Below are positions 43,310-55,117 of a stretch of 64,000 nt of DNA, one piece after another. The position numbers and the translations under genes were made by a program. Where the stretch lies: positions 30,393,351 through 30,457,350 of the forward strand of contig NC_077230.1 of assembly GCF_027887165.1 (NCBI RefSeq). The letters are read 5' to 3'. Under the pieces are notes generated by a model, which saw only the letters and a program-made list of their open reading frames with translations, was not told where the DNA came from and searched no databases. Position 1 is the first letter of the stretch, and each line of letters begins with the position of its first letter. The DNA comes from Monodelphis domestica. Lineage: Eukaryota > Chordata > Mammalia > Didelphimorphia > Didelphidae.

Positions 43310-44754
43310 ATCAAACCATTTGAGAGGTCAAAAATATCACTGGAGTCATCCAATCCATCTCCATACATGAAATGAACTCATAGTGTCTTCTAGTCTCTTG
43401 TTGAAGACCTCCAAAGAAGGACAAATGAACCTGTTCCATTTTTTGAATGACATGTTCTATTGACTTGATATTATTTGGGTGATCCTTTTATAACTTTTGC
43501 ACATTCCTCCTGATTGTGCCTTCTACATTTTAAAAATTAAAATTATATCTCAAATAATAAAAATATTATAGTTTTGTGGGTTTATTAAATGATCATTAGA
43601 AATCAAGGAATAAAGAGGATGCAAAAAAAAAAAAAAACACGTGCCCATGGCTGGTTAGCCATTTTCAAAATCTCCATTCACCATCATCACTGCTGATTTC
43701 TGTATCATGCCCAAAAAGAGGATGTGGGAGGAGTTAACTCCAGTTAAATACCAATAATGTGATCCTGCCAATGTAGAGACATATGAGAGATTAAAGGGAA
43801 TTTTAGGAAATTCTAAGGACTTCTGTGGAATGAAGTCAGAGGTTCAAAATCTTCATTTATACAATATCCAACAGAACAAACTTAATCTCTCTTCCATTTG
43901 ACACCCTTAATATACTAGGAGACAGCTATCAAGTCTTCTTACTCTTCTCTTGTCCAGATAAAACATTCCCAGTTTATTCAACTCATAACTGTATATATTG
44001 TACTCTTGGTCACCCATTGTCCTGGTTTCCTGTCTATTAACAGGTTTTCAATGTCCATCTTATACCATAGAACATGAAACTGAATATGGCACTCATGAAG
44101 AGGCTTGATGAGTGTAGAATATAATAGGTCTTTCACCTCCCTATTCCTGAAAGCTATACTGTACATAATGCAACCCAAGTTTCCATTGTCATTTTTGGAT
44201 TTCACATCACACTGCTGAGACATATTGAACTTGGAGTCTCCTATTACCTCCATATCTTTTTAAAAAAAGCCTTATCTCTGTCCATTTCTCTCCTATCTCA
44301 TATGTGAGGTTGATTTTTTTTCATTTCATTTTAACCAAATAAAAGATTTCTCATCTCTCTTCATTACATTTATTTTAATGATACTGAGTCTAACAATCTA
44401 ATTTTTCAATATCTCTTGAATCCTGAGTATCTTTCCCTTTGTTTCAACCTCTCCTTCCCAACTTCTTTCATTTGCAGATTTGATAAGCATACCATCTATG
44501 ACTGGATTGAAGTCATTGATAAAAATATTAGATTTCCTAAGGTCAAGGATCCTTAGATTAAGACACAAGAGTCTTCTTGCAATGTCAAACAGGTTCCACA
44601 TCCATCTGATTGTGGTCTCATTTAAACCACATCTTTTCATCTTTTCTACAAAAATAAAATTAGATACTTTAGCAAAGCCTTTGCTAAAATTTAAATGAAA
44701 GATATATAACCATAGCACTCTGACTAGTTTAAAAGAAGGGTGATGAGGGGAGAA

Positions 44755-45168
44755 AATAAGTATTTACATAGTGTTTACTATCTGTTAAGTGAATAATAAA
44801 TGTTCAGCCATGAGTATGATAGTGGTTAAGTACTGATCTATGATGTTATTGAGGAAATGAGGACTATCAATCCATACTTTATGGTTTCTGTAAATAGCCT
44901 ATTAACTTCATTTTAAAAGAAAATGTTATCTACATTTTATTGCACTTTTATTTATTTTGTTAAATATTTCCTAGTTACATTTTAATGTGATTTGGCAGTG
45001 TTGTCCAGCCCTTGGGCTCTATATTTGACACCTCTCGCCTAGAATACAGAGATTTTCAATGTTTTGCCCAGGTTCACAAAGCTAATATATGTTAGATACG
45101 GCACTTGACCCCTAGCTTTGAAGCCAGCTTTTTTATTCACTACCTCACATTGCTTCTGGTTTAGTGGG
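44755..45168 (+). repeat. MIR SINE inside the L3/CR1, split by a hAT element
   Basis: Left part 'aataagtatttacatagtgt' plus 'ttactatctgttaagtg'. Right part (from about 45040) 'ttgcccaggttcacaaagct', 'tacggcacttgacccctagc' and 'tttattcactacctcacatt'. The short repeat 'ctagttta' (about 44727) / 'ctggttta' (about 45154) may be its target-site duplication in the L3/CR1. Confidence 0.6.
44835..45035 (+). mobile_element. hAT-type MITE relic inside the MIR
   Basis: 'ttttgttaaatatttcctag' plus 'ttacattttaatgtgatttg' and the right end 'ggctctatatttgacacctc' match the family of 5809-6015 in direct orientation. The left terminal repeat is not recognisable. Confidence 0.55.
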
Positions 45169-45494
45169 CTTGCCAAGAAAGAAATCAGGTTAGTCTGCAT
45201 CACCTGTTCTTGATGAAGCTATGCAGAATTGTTATAATCACACATTCCTTGGACATGGTTGAACATACTTATTATCTCATTTCCTAGTAGGGGCAGAAGA
45301 AAACAGATGGTTTGAACTCAGAAGTTCAGAGATATAAAAAACGAAAGCTTAACTGGTGTCCTCACTAAGACTAGCACTAATATCATGAGCTCCTGGGAGC
45401 AGAGGTATGCCTGGCCCTTAAAGAGGAATAAAGCATCCCAGTTAGAAAAAACGGAGCTGTATAAAGTTTCAGTAATGATCTATATTAGGATGGA

Positions 45495-45756
45495 ATAGAG
45501 GGCAGTTAGGTGGTCAGTGGATAGACAATTGGTCCTGGAGTCAGGAATACCTGCATTTCAATATGGCCTCAGACACTTACTATCTCTGTGATCCTGGGCA
45601 AGTCACTGAAGCCACGTTTGCCCCAGGCTCCTCGTCTATAAAACAGTTATAATAATAGCCTCTAGTTCTTAGAGTGGTTGTAAGGATCAAATAAGAGAAT
45701 CATTGAAAAGTACTTAGCACAGTGCCTAGAATGAAGTAAGTTGTGTATATACACAC

Positions 45757-45789
<33 letters not shown>

Positions 45790-45795
45790 TATATG
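45495..45795 (+). mobile_element. Marsupial tRNA-derived SINE with (TA)n tail
   Basis: Head 'gggcagttaggtggtcagtg' plus 'gatagaca', then 'ggtcctggagtcaggaatac', 'ggcctcagacacttactatc', 'tgatcctgggcaagtcactg' and 'cttagcacagtgcctagaat', ending in a TA repeat (45755-45793). It sits in the L3/CR1 relic. The tail microsatellite probably grew from the SINE's 3' end. Confidence 0.88.
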
Positions 45796-46170
45796 AGACC
45801 CAACAAATAGCTAGGTAGTTGTATAGAAAGATATTGAAATAAATAGATGGAACTTCATTTTCTGTTTGTCAGCTATCTCTTTAATGATATGTTCAAGAAT
45901 TTCTCCAAGATTTTAAGAGAAACTGACAGTTCCCCATTTGGGAAATTTGGATGTTTGTATGCCAATCTTCCATGAACTTTCACTTATTGCCAACAGTGGT
46001 GCAGCAATTGCTTCTACCAATTCTTTCAGATTCTGAGGATGTGCCCCATCTGGCTAAGTGACTAATTCATTAAAGTAGCTAGATACTTTCTTATAATATC
46101 CTTACCTTTCTATATTATCTACTTCTTGTTAGACATTTTTTTCTATTTGCTATGTAAAGGTCATTCTCTT

Positions 46171-46689
46171 TAGAGAGAAAACAGAAACAAAATAAATATA
46201 AAGTAGCTAACAATTTGTACAATAAAAACACCATAAAGATAAATTCTTTAAAGACCCAAGGACACTAAACAATTCAATGACCAACCAGTACTTCAGGAGA
46301 CCAATCTTGAAACCTACCATCTATCCCTTGACTATGAGTTGATGAATTCAAAATGTAAATTGAAGCATATGCTTCTTCTATATGGAGATTTATAATGCTA
46401 AACCATGCATCTTTCTTACAAGTGGTTTGTTTTTCAATGAGTCAGGAGAGTTGAAAATGAGATACGAATAGAATTCTTCAAAAAATGAAAAAGAAAAGAA
46501 AGTCTAGAGAGAAACTGAAACATTTCTCTAATGCACAGGATGTAATAGAAGAAAGACTACAAGTTATCACAGACAAGCATGACAACTTTGAAAGTTCCAT
46601 GTTGAGTTTATGATATATTTAAAAATAAAAGCAAGCTCTACATAATAGAGATCACAGTTTTATGTCTATGCATATATATGGAATAAGAA

Positions 46690-46722
<33 letters not shown>

Positions 46723-46904
46723 CTGTTCTGCATGCATATAGAAGTTTATTTGGTGTTTGAATTCACAATAAAAATTAAATTCAAAAATAAAGACTATGCT
46801 TTATCTGTGTGGTCAGTTATATTCAACTTGTCCACCCCAAGTAAATGCAGATCTTCTTTGATCTTCATTAAGTTTCCTTTCTCCTGATAGATCCTTTAAA
46901 AAAA
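46171..46904. other. No gene; (AT)n microsatellite at 46689-46718
   Basis: AT-rich spacer with a roughly 30-bp pure (AT)n run and an A-run at 46895-46911. Nothing else recognised. Confidence 0.5.
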
Positions 46905-47092
46905 AAAAAAAACCTTGCTTTCTATTTTAGTAAGAACTCTAAGACAGAAGGAGAAGCCTTAGACAAATGAGGTTAAAGTGCCTTGCCCAAGCTCAAATAG
47001 CTAAGAAGTGCCTGAGGACAAATTTGAACCCAAATTCTTCTAACATCTGAACCAGGTCTTTGTCCACTGAGCCACCTAGCTGAACTCTCCCA
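46905..47092 (-). mobile_element. Marsupial tRNA-derived SINE, minus strand
   Basis: The plus strand reads 'accttgctttctattttagt', 'agacaaatgaggttaaagtg', 'ccttgcccaagctcaaatag' and 'gaacccaaattcttctaaca', ending 'ccactgagccacctagctg', the reverse complement of the SINE head 'cagctaggtggctcagtgg'. The only clear minus-strand SINE noticed in the window. Confidence 0.8.
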
Positions 47093-47394
47093 ATAGATCT
47101 TAAAAACCCCACTCTTAGCTTTAGCATTCCTGACTCTTCTTATATCAGATTCTTTTATTTATCTTGATTACCTGACCTTGCATCCCATCTTCTGTAATTT
47201 TTTAAATTAAGTTAGTGACTAAATTCCCCATATACTATAATCAGTTCCTTCAGATGAATGCAATTTCCCCCTTCTCATTGGAATTTTTCCTTTAATAGCT
47301 CCAAAACTTCTTTCTTGAGCACTTCCCTTCTCCTATAGTCTAAAATCTTCTGAATCAATTAGTCCTTAGGAGCCTACATTTTCCCCTCATATTC
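47093..47394. other. Nothing recognised
   Basis: Pyrimidine-rich low-copy-looking sequence with no feature. Confidence 0.4.
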
Positions 47395-47600
47395 GAATGT
47401 CTTTATTTTAATTTTTTCCAGATTACATGTCAACACAATTTTCAATAATAGTTTTCTATAAATTTTAATCTATTTTTTTCTTCCTGCCTTTGCTTCCTCC
47501 CTTTACTCCTTCCTCAAGACAGCAGGTAATATGATTTAGGTTTTAATTGTTTTATTATACCATACATATTTCTATATTCATCCTGTTGTTATAAGGATCC
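47395..47600 (-). mobile_element. LINE-1 3' UTR fragment, minus strand
   Basis: 'attttttccagattacatgt', 'aacacaattttcaataatag', 'tcctcaagacagcaggtaat' plus 'atgattt', and 'ataccatacatatttctata' match the L1 3' UTR segment seen at 53690-53900. Confidence 0.75.
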
Positions 47601-48059
47601 TACTTATCTATCCTCTGAATACTTTTAAATATTTCCCCAAAATCAATGATACACATCATCCTCTTTCAAGATTTTCTTTCCTTCTTCATCACAAACTCTA
47701 GAATTGAGTATTAATTTTCTTTCTGTGGGTTTTTGACAAAATAATAGTGTATGGATACACAGAGAACTCATTGACTAAGTTGGATTTTTTTAAAAATATG
47801 TACCGAACCTCAAATCACAAGAAAGGGCCAGAATAATAAACCAAAATAATGTGTTATGCAGATTTACTATATGGATAACTAAAATAAGCTGGGAGTTTAA
47901 AGTTCAAACAAACACTGAAACACAAGCAATATGCAAACTTACGCTGTATTAAGAAAGAAATGTTCAGAGCAATGACTGCATTTCAGGAAGGATATCAAAG
48001 TCTCAAAATCATTCAGAAGGTAGGTTTAAATGAGGAGCTAAGGGGCCTGAAGTCACATT
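47601..48059. other. Nothing recognised
   Basis: AT-rich spacer. Confidence 0.4.
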
Positions 48060-48650
48060 CATAAGAACCCCTGTTGAAGGATAGACGATTGCATAGCCTG
48101 AAATAGAGAAGACTCAATTTTGTTCAAGCGTTTGAAGGGCTGTCATACAGACAAGGGATTGGATATGTTCTGCTTGGGACATGTACCACCCCAGAAGGTA
48201 AAACTAAGAACAAAGGGTAGAAATTTTCTAGCTTGCTGAAGAAATACTTAATATCCAAATGCATCTATGATTTCACTTATTTGGATGGTCCTTCCATGAG
48301 TGCACATTGAAAGACATTTTTTCATGTGGGGGACTCCTATCCATGTGTTCTAAGGAAGAAGCCCACCTAACAGCTGGACACCATTCTTATTTTCTCTTGG
48401 CCTCTTTGGCATACTGGTGGAGCATTCTGATTGCTGACTAGTCGTCCTTTCTTCCTATGAGTATTGCTTTGTCTCTAACTCCAGACATGGAATAGCCTGC
48501 TTTGGGAGTTCATGGATTTTCCCTCACCAGAGGTTTTCAAATGAAGACTGGATGACCACTTACTGGGAATATGTATAGGAGATGGTTGACCAGATAGAAG
48601 TTGTACTAGACAGCCTCTAAGGAATCTTTTAAGTCTAAGGTTCTGTAAAT
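48060..48650 (+). mobile_element. L3/CR1 LINE 3' end, plus strand, interrupted
   Basis: Left part 'gcgtttgaagggctgtcata', 'agggattggatatgttctgc' and 'ttgggacatgtaccacccca'. Right part (from about 48478) 'ggaatagcctgctttgggag', 'aggttttcaaatgaagactg' and 'gatgaccacttactgggaat', ending near 'ctaaggttctgt'. The middle 48226-48477 does not fit and is an unidentified insertion ('ctggacaccattcttatttt', 'tgctgactagtcgtcctttc'). Confidence 0.7.
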
Positions 48651-48944
48651 GTATTAATAGCCTATCTAAAAAGAAAAACCTTAAATTTAATCTGAGAATT
48701 CATTCTATTACTCATTGAAAGGGAACTTCAGGATTGTTAATTATGAGAGATGTGCTATAATTGAATAAAAATAGAAATCTGATTCAGGAAAAATAAGACA
48801 AGGATCTATCTATTCATAGGTATATAAAATATTTTTGTGGATACATTTTTAATACATTCACAATGGATACTTCTGCATTGTACTTACCATAAAGAAGAAA
48901 GGAAGAGAGAAGAGTAGGTTGGATTATTAATTTAGGGACAATAT
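48651..48944. other. Nothing recognised
   Basis: AT-rich spacer. Confidence 0.4.
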
Positions 48945-49095
48945 TTAAACCCCAACTCTGCCACTTTAGTATGTGTGACCTTGAATAAGTTGTATGAGTT
49001 CTCTGTGTCTCTATTGCTTGATCTTTGCAAGCAGGAGCTGGACTAGATCATTTCAAAGTTTATTCCAGCTCTCAGCCCATGGCTATAAAGTTGGG
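48945..49095 (+). repeat. MIR SINE, plus orientation
   Basis: 'aaccccaactctgccacttt', 'agtatgtgtgaccttgaata' plus 'agttg', and 'ggactagatcatttcaaagt' with 'ttattccagctct' match the MIR core and 3' part. Confidence 0.75.
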
Positions 49096-49399
49096 TTATG
49101 TGATTGTTATTCATTTTAGATTTCATGAGAAGGGCATTTGAAATTGAAAAATACAAAATTAGGAACATTTTGCACATTTCTTAAAGCCTTAATCTTGTAG
49201 ATATGTAAGGAGAAACTAAGAATAAAATCACTTCAGACAAATCATGTATTTACCTCTCACTTAGAGAAGAAATAGAGTACTTTTAATAAATTTCTTAAAT
49301 TGTTTAAGCATCCTTTTTGTGACCAAGGGAATTTCTGAGATCTACAGTGCCAGTATGAGCATTTCTAAGAAAATATTACTGCTTTATCATAACTAGAAT

Positions 49400-50735
49400 G
49401 CCACAAGTTTTTTTTTTCCTTCTGTGACTCTGAGAGTGCCCGAGGACAGATTAATGATCATATAAAAAGCTTCAAGAATCAAGGATGCTTTGAATCTCAA
49501 AATAGAAATCAAGCATTTTTAAATGGAATCTGAGATCCTGCACAGTATTTCTAGATTCCTAGTTTATTTTAAAGAGATGTACCTAAATAAATTGTTTCCA
49601 GTGACCCAAGTGAAGAGTGATAGCCTTTTCATGGTTGTTTCTATGCATGATGTATACTGCTTTATTTTCAGAGCAGCTGATTGTGTCCCGATGAAGACGG
49701 CTGGCTATCTTTTTTTTCTAGTGATATAAAAAGGTGGGAGGAGAAGGAGTGACTGCTGAAACTCTCAAAGAAAACCTGAAATGGCATGCATAGTTTATTT
49801 GCTACATCAACCTGCTTTGTATGCTGCTGTCATCCTTTCTGATGTTGTGCAAGATTAGATTCAGTCAGTGCAAGACAGCAGAGGGGAAGGTAGGATGGCG
49901 TCACTGGGAACTTCAGCCACCACAGTGCCTTCTTTGTCAGAGACTATTGAGCCAGAGGACAGAGGGTGACCACAATGTGTATATCAGGGCACCAGTTTTT
50001 CTCTAAGCATTTGAGAGCAGATTCTTCTGAGACATGTGTCCAGCTCACCAATCTACTGTTTCTAGAATCATTTTGCAGAATCATTTTTAGCTTAGCCTGA
50101 TTACCTGATACATTTTCCCTGGAGATTTATTCTTCTTCTCTTCCTATTCACTCCTCTTTTTGCCTCTCCTATTCTCAAACAACTCTGTCTAAGGAAGAAT
50201 GTTTGTTCCACGTCTCCAATTCAATTTCAGGCAATTAGCTTCAGTTCTCATGGAATCATAGGCTAGAGGAAGTGAATATTAAGGTAACTCTTCCTTTTGC
50301 TTTTAAGTGTGCAACTTCAAGTAAACAATTTCATAACACACTAGAGTACTTTCCTTTTTGTGTCTGCAAACACAATTAGGACATTTAGTTTGCTTTGGCT
50401 TCAGCTGAAGTCAAAGGATTTCCCAGGAGTGTTATTAGAGGCTTTCATTTATTTTGCTCTCTACTTTGGAAACTTGTAGTTGTTCTTATCTTCTTGTTGA
50501 GACTTCTTTCCTCTTTTCAAGATGATTAGAAAAGAGATTTTTCATTTCTTCTGCTGTATCCTATACTGGTGTTCATAAGACTTTAGAGATTTGATTTAAC
50601 TTCAATAAAGGTGGTGATGTCTGAAATAGAGGCTAAAGTTCTCTCATTTTCCTTGTAGCATGTGGTATAGAATAGATGACTTGTGTTAAAGCCCATAAGA
50701 TTTCAGTTCAGGTCCTAGATATTATACATTCTAAC
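49400..50735. other. Low-copy block with candidate promoter
   Basis: No repeat family recognised over 1.3 kb. It holds the TATA-like site at 49725-49734, acceptor-like 'gctttattttcag' before 49672, donor-like 'gaggggaaggtagg' near 49888, and several CpGs (49688-49699, 49898). No encoded protein is recognisable. Confidence 0.3.
49725..49734 (+). promoter_or_regulatory. Candidate TATA box
   Basis: 'tataaaaagg' is a near-ideal TATA box. It is followed by a GC-richer, GA-rich stretch ('tgggaggagaaggagtgact'), a first ATG about 55 bp downstream (25-codon frame, MACIVYLLHQPALYAAVILS...), and a second ATG at 49821 opening a hydrophobic start (MLLSSFLMLCKIRFSQC). No known gene is recognised, and TATA-like strings are expected by chance in AT-rich DNA. 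Confidence 0.25.
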
Positions 50736-50737
50736 CG

Positions 50738-50990
50738 TGTGACTGGCAGCTCCATGGTACAGTGGCAAGGGTGCTATGTCTGGAGGCAGGAACACACCTC
50801 CCTGAGTTCAAATTTGACCTCAAGACACTAACTAGTTGTGTGACCCTGGGCAAGTCACATAACCCTATTTGCCTCAGTTTCCTCATCTGTAAAATAAGCT
50901 GGAAAAGAAAATGGCAAAATACTCGAAACATCTTTGCCAAGAAAACCCCAAATGGGGTCACAAAGAGTTAGACATGACTGAAAAATAAGT
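50738..50990 (+). mobile_element. Marsupial tRNA-derived CORE-SINE, well preserved
   Basis: 'ggcagctccatggtacagtg', 'ccctgagttcaaatttgacc', 'gttgtgtgaccctgggcaag', 'tcacataaccctatttgcct', 'gctggaaaagaaaatggcaa', 'tttgccaagaaaaccccaaa' and 'tggggtcacaaagagttaga' plus 'catgactgaaa'. Full-length WALLSI/MAR1-like SINE. Confidence 0.92.
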
Positions 50991-50994
50991 CATG

Positions 50995-51122
50995 TGATGA
51001 TGGCAAGTCAGTTATATTCTCTGTACTCACAAAGATCTCTAATACATGTTGTTGATCTTCATTCATCATAAGAATTCCCTTACTGGAGATTGCCTACTGA
51101 GATGAAATCACAGGTGTTATTC
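50995..51122 (+). repeat. Second marsupial SINE, 3' part
   Basis: 'ggcaagtcagttatattctc' and 'attcccttactggagattgc' with 'ctactgagatgaaatcacag' match the 3' part of the SINE type at 23178-23398. Directly abuts the previous SINE. Confidence 0.55.
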
Positions 51123-53689
51123 TACTCCCTTCTCCTTTGCAAAGATAAAAATTTAAATTGAAAAATTAATCCATAAATATTTTTATATTGCAAATTATGT
51201 TTTTTGTTAGCAATTTTGCCTTAAGACAAATGTATTTGCTCCCGAGACCCAGCATTTCCTGAGGAAATCTAGTCATATGGTGATGGTTTCAGATATTATC
51301 TTAGAAGATAATCTAACATTTTCATTTTTATGCCATATGTTCATTTCAGTAAAATACTTAGACAGATATTGTTACATTAACTTCTATAAGCAAGGAACTG
51401 GCCACAAAGACCCAAGAGTGTGTATTTATTCCAAACTTGAAAACTGAAGAAATTAACTTGAGATCAGCCATCAGAGGGCAAGATGGGGTTTTTCATGGGC
51501 AACTATAGCTAGAATTGGAGGAACTCCAGGGTGAATAGAGGAAGGATGAAGGAAAGGGTAATATAATCCATGACCACAGTCTGCTCATGGCAGCCTTCAT
51601 CAACCATCAATAAGATGGCTTCTAAATGGACCAGTGGAGAAATATTTGACCAAATTTTATCACTTATGCTCATTCAAGTAGCAGGAGTGCTGAAAGAAAA
51701 AAAAATACAGACTCAAAGAGTAGTAGTCTTTGCCATGACCCTACTTTGTTTGTTTGTTAATTCAGCTGAAGAATACATTTGCAGGATTTCTCATAAGTGT
51801 CTGTGGTGTTGACAATCCTTTTTGTTCCTGTTTTGCCATTTGAGAACAAAATGGGAGACATAAAGAAAAGCATAACAGTGACTTCAAAACCCAGCACAAT
51901 GTTAAAGAGTTGTGTTCTCTAAGTAGGAGTAGAAACACAAGCTAGTTCATACTTCTATTTCAAAGTGCATAATTACCACATGTAATTTTAAAAATAAATA
52001 TGTCCCATATGCAGGAAATATTAATCTAGTAATGGGTTAAATATATTTCTTGAATTGATATGGTAATATTAACCATGTTTCAAGATATGGCAGTATAAGA
52101 GAGTTTTTTGAAAATTGCATTTGTTACCCTGAAAAGGCTATAGCTCTCTAAACCTGAGAGTATCTACAAAATTGAAATGGTCAAAAACTTAAGGGAAAAC
52201 AACCATGGGAAGAAGAATTCTAAAAACAATCTCTTATATGGATAATTCACGTTCATTTGATCTTTTGGTTAAAGAAAAGCTAAGATCTCAAAGGTAAATT
52301 TGGTTTCTAGTTTGTTTTATTTCTGACTGCTTTTTGTGACCCCCCCAAAAGGAAAGGTAAAGAATACACCTGTAAACCAAAAACATACTTCAGTTGGGTC
52401 TCCCCCATATAAAATCTGTTATGTTCCAAGTTTTTAGAGTTAAAGATAAACATCATTGTAGCAGATGGATGTGTAGGTGTTTTACTGCATTGATGGACTG
52501 AGTTTGGGATGCAGCTTGACAGTTGCTGTTGAAATTTGGATTTCATAGCATTTTCACAGAAAATTGTACCGTGGTGTTCTTCAGTCTTTGTTTTAGAGAA
52601 ATGCAGCAGTCTGTTGGTAGAAGGTTCTTGTTGGGATCCTTCTGATGTGTTTTATTTTGTTTTTTAAGGTTTTAAAAGTAGATTTGCATACTAGTCAATT
52701 AATAAGAAGTCACTTTAATTCATGGACCAGATTCTAATAGACAGCTGACATTTGCTTCTTGTTCCAAGTGACATGATAGATACAGAAGAAATCTTTCCAT
52801 CTCTCTCCCTATGATGATTTGGTCTGAAATCTAAACGAACCATATCTAATTCAATTCTTTAACCCTAGCATTTGGCACAACACCTGTGATCCAAGTGCAA
52901 TATGCAATTTGGCACAATTTGGCACAGTGGTTGGGCTTCACTCATATCATTCAAGAGGATGATTGAAGATAGTGAAAGGTTTGGGGAAGCAATTGTTTTC
53001 TGTACAAGCATCTTCCCATACCTTGTAGGGGTGGGGAATAACTAGCACTAAATCATTTTAAGTTTACTTAAATATAGTACTCAATATTTGAAGACATTCA
53101 TGTCAAAGATACTGCTTGCTATTTTCAAATGTGTACATTATCCCTTCTGTTGCACTTGGACATTATTGAAGCTTGACCTGCACAGTACTGAATCATTCTT
53201 GATTGAGCTTCATGTTTTCTCTTTCTGGAAATGTTTGTGTATCTAAGAAGTCTCAAAACCTCTGGTTACACAATATCTCCATTTATATGCTGTATAGAAA
53301 TTGAACTATAAGTTCCATAAGCATCATAAAACTAAAAGAAGTAATTTACTTTATCTAAAGGTGTGACACAGAATAGAATGGCTTGTAAAGACTTTTTTTG
53401 GTATATAGTCAGTAACAGGTCCATTCTCTGTTTTCCCATACACTTCTTATATCACATCATTTCCCTTTTCTTCTTGTGTTCTTTTTTATCACCTCACCTT
53501 TTTCTTCTGTTTCTTGTTTTTCCCTTTTAATTTAACTATCCTTTCTCAACTAACATAATTTTCTGCCTTTATCAAATTATGAGGATTTGTATCAGTATTT
53601 GTAATTTTGGTCATTTTCTGTGTATCTGACAAGACTATCAGCCCTTAATAGTCTTTTAAATAATTTTTAAACTTTTAAGTTATTTATTT
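51123..53689. other. Long low-copy stretch, nothing firmly recognised
   Basis: No repeat or gene identified. 52903-52925 has a small tandem 'atttggcaca' duplication. Frames at 51570-51812 and 52307-52546 are unrecognised. Confidence 0.35.
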
Positions 53690-54215
53690 TAACTTTTAAA
53701 TGCATATATTCTTTTTAAATGTTTTTAATTTTTTAATTTTTCCAGATCACATATCATTGCAATTTTTAATAATTGTTTCCTTACATTTTCTGATCCATGT
53801 TTGCTCCCTCTCTCCCAACTCTCACCCTCCTCAAGACAGCAGGTAATGTGATATAACTTATATATGCGTTACCATACAAAACATATTTCCCTATTTGTCA
53901 TATTGTGAGAGAAGATATATATATATATATGTATATATATATTGCTTACACTAGAGAAAAATTCATGGAGCTAATAAATTGAAGAAGGGTATGCTTCAAT
54001 ATGTTTTCAGACTTCATGAGTTCCTTCTTTGGTGGTGGATAGCATTTTTTGTCATGGTGCCCTTGTAGTTGTCCTGGATCCCTGCATGGTTTAAGATATT
54101 AGTTGTCATTCACAATTGATCATCATACTTTTTGCTCTTTATGTGTATAGCTGTCTCCTGGTTCTGCTCACTTCATTTTGCATCACTTCATAGAAGCCTT
54201 TCCAGGTTTGGCGTG
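53690..54215 (-). mobile_element. LINE-1 3' end fragment, minus strand
   Basis: 'tttttccagatcacatatca', 'ctcaagacagcaggtaatgt', 'gagaaaaattcatggagcta', 'tcatgagttccttctttggt', 'ggatccctgcatggtttaag', 'cacaattgatcatcatactt' and 'cctggttctgctcacttcat' run in the same order as 3500-3960. A (TA)n run at 53916-53941 has grown within it. Confidence 0.8.
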
Positions 54216-55117
54216 TGTGCGATTGTAGTACTGCTCATATTGTAGACTCTGGGCTTACTTTTAACTTGAAAGAGTTACAACTTTCCAAATTTACCCTTTT
54301 GAATCAATAGTCCATTTTGTTCATATCTTGGTATTCAGATGTATATGTGATTTCTCATGATCTTAATTTTACCCTCCTTATTTACAAAATTACATATACA
54401 AATGATCTGAAGTAACCAATACAATTGTAGTGCTGGAGCCTTCAACACAAGTTCTATTTCTTTGTTATCCTTAAAAAGTTTCCTTCATATTCATATTTCT
54501 CTGTTTTTTTCAATAAATAAAAAATTCCCCACCCAACTCTCTATGACATGGAACTGCTCCTACCAATCAAGACATCAGTCTACCTTGTGGATGAGTTATT
54601 CAAATCTATTTAAATTTTTTCTTTTCAAATATATCCAAATATTTTTGGAAAGCTATTTTTCTCTTTGTTTTAGAGTGTTTTGGGTTGTTTTCTCTTATAA
54701 ATGAAGTACTACTACCAAATTAAAGATCTATAATTGTTGATATCAACATTGCCAACCATTAAAAATTCAGAATGTCAGATGTCTTCTCATCTCTATTTAT
54801 TTCTTCCTATTATGAAGAACTCCTTAACTTGGCTCCTTGAATTTTCCTAATAAAGTCAATTAGAAATAGCAGAGAAGACTTCTGATGAATACTTTTCTCC
54901 AGAGGTTTGGATTTGTTTAAAATTTGCCCTGCCTTTTCTTCCCCCTTATAAAGCTTTCTTTTCTGTTGCTCTCCATTTTCCATTCTTATGAAATTCAAAC
55001 ACCTTTATCCACCATCCACACTAATAAAGTCAGTTATAAAGTATCCTATAGTTTTTAATTTTAATATTTGTTCTTTGGGAATGATGCTGTTGCTGCTGGG
55101 GTAGAAATATAGATATA
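54216..55117. other. Nothing recognised
   Basis: AT-rich low-copy-looking sequence; short frames only. Confidence 0.4.

Larger units (their letters stand above)
43310..46170 (-). mobile_element. Long L3/CR1 LINE relic, minus strand, split by later insertions
   Basis: Segments 43310-43530, 43870-44735, 45170-45285 and 45835-46170 follow the CR1/L3 order on the minus strand. Plus-strand landmarks are 'gttgaagacctccaaagaag', 'ggagacagctatcaagtctt', 'ctgaatatggcactcatgaa', 'ggtctttcacctccctattc', 'cacactgctgagacatattg', 'ggattgaagtcattgataaa' plus 'aatattag', 'catccatctgattgtggtct', 'gcaaagcctttgctaaaatt', 'atcaggttagtctgcatcac', 'ctgttcttgatgaagctatg' and 'aagaatttctccaagatttt'. CR1-type ORF2 encodes a reverse transcriptase; this copy is too decayed to translate. 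Interrupters are a MIR with a hAT element (44740-45168), an unidentified segment (45286-45490) and a SINE (45495-45795). Confidence 0.75.

Noticed and set aside
45755..45793. (TA)n run as an independent origin or regulatory element
   Set aside because: It directly follows the SINE 3' end and is best explained as growth of the SINE tail.
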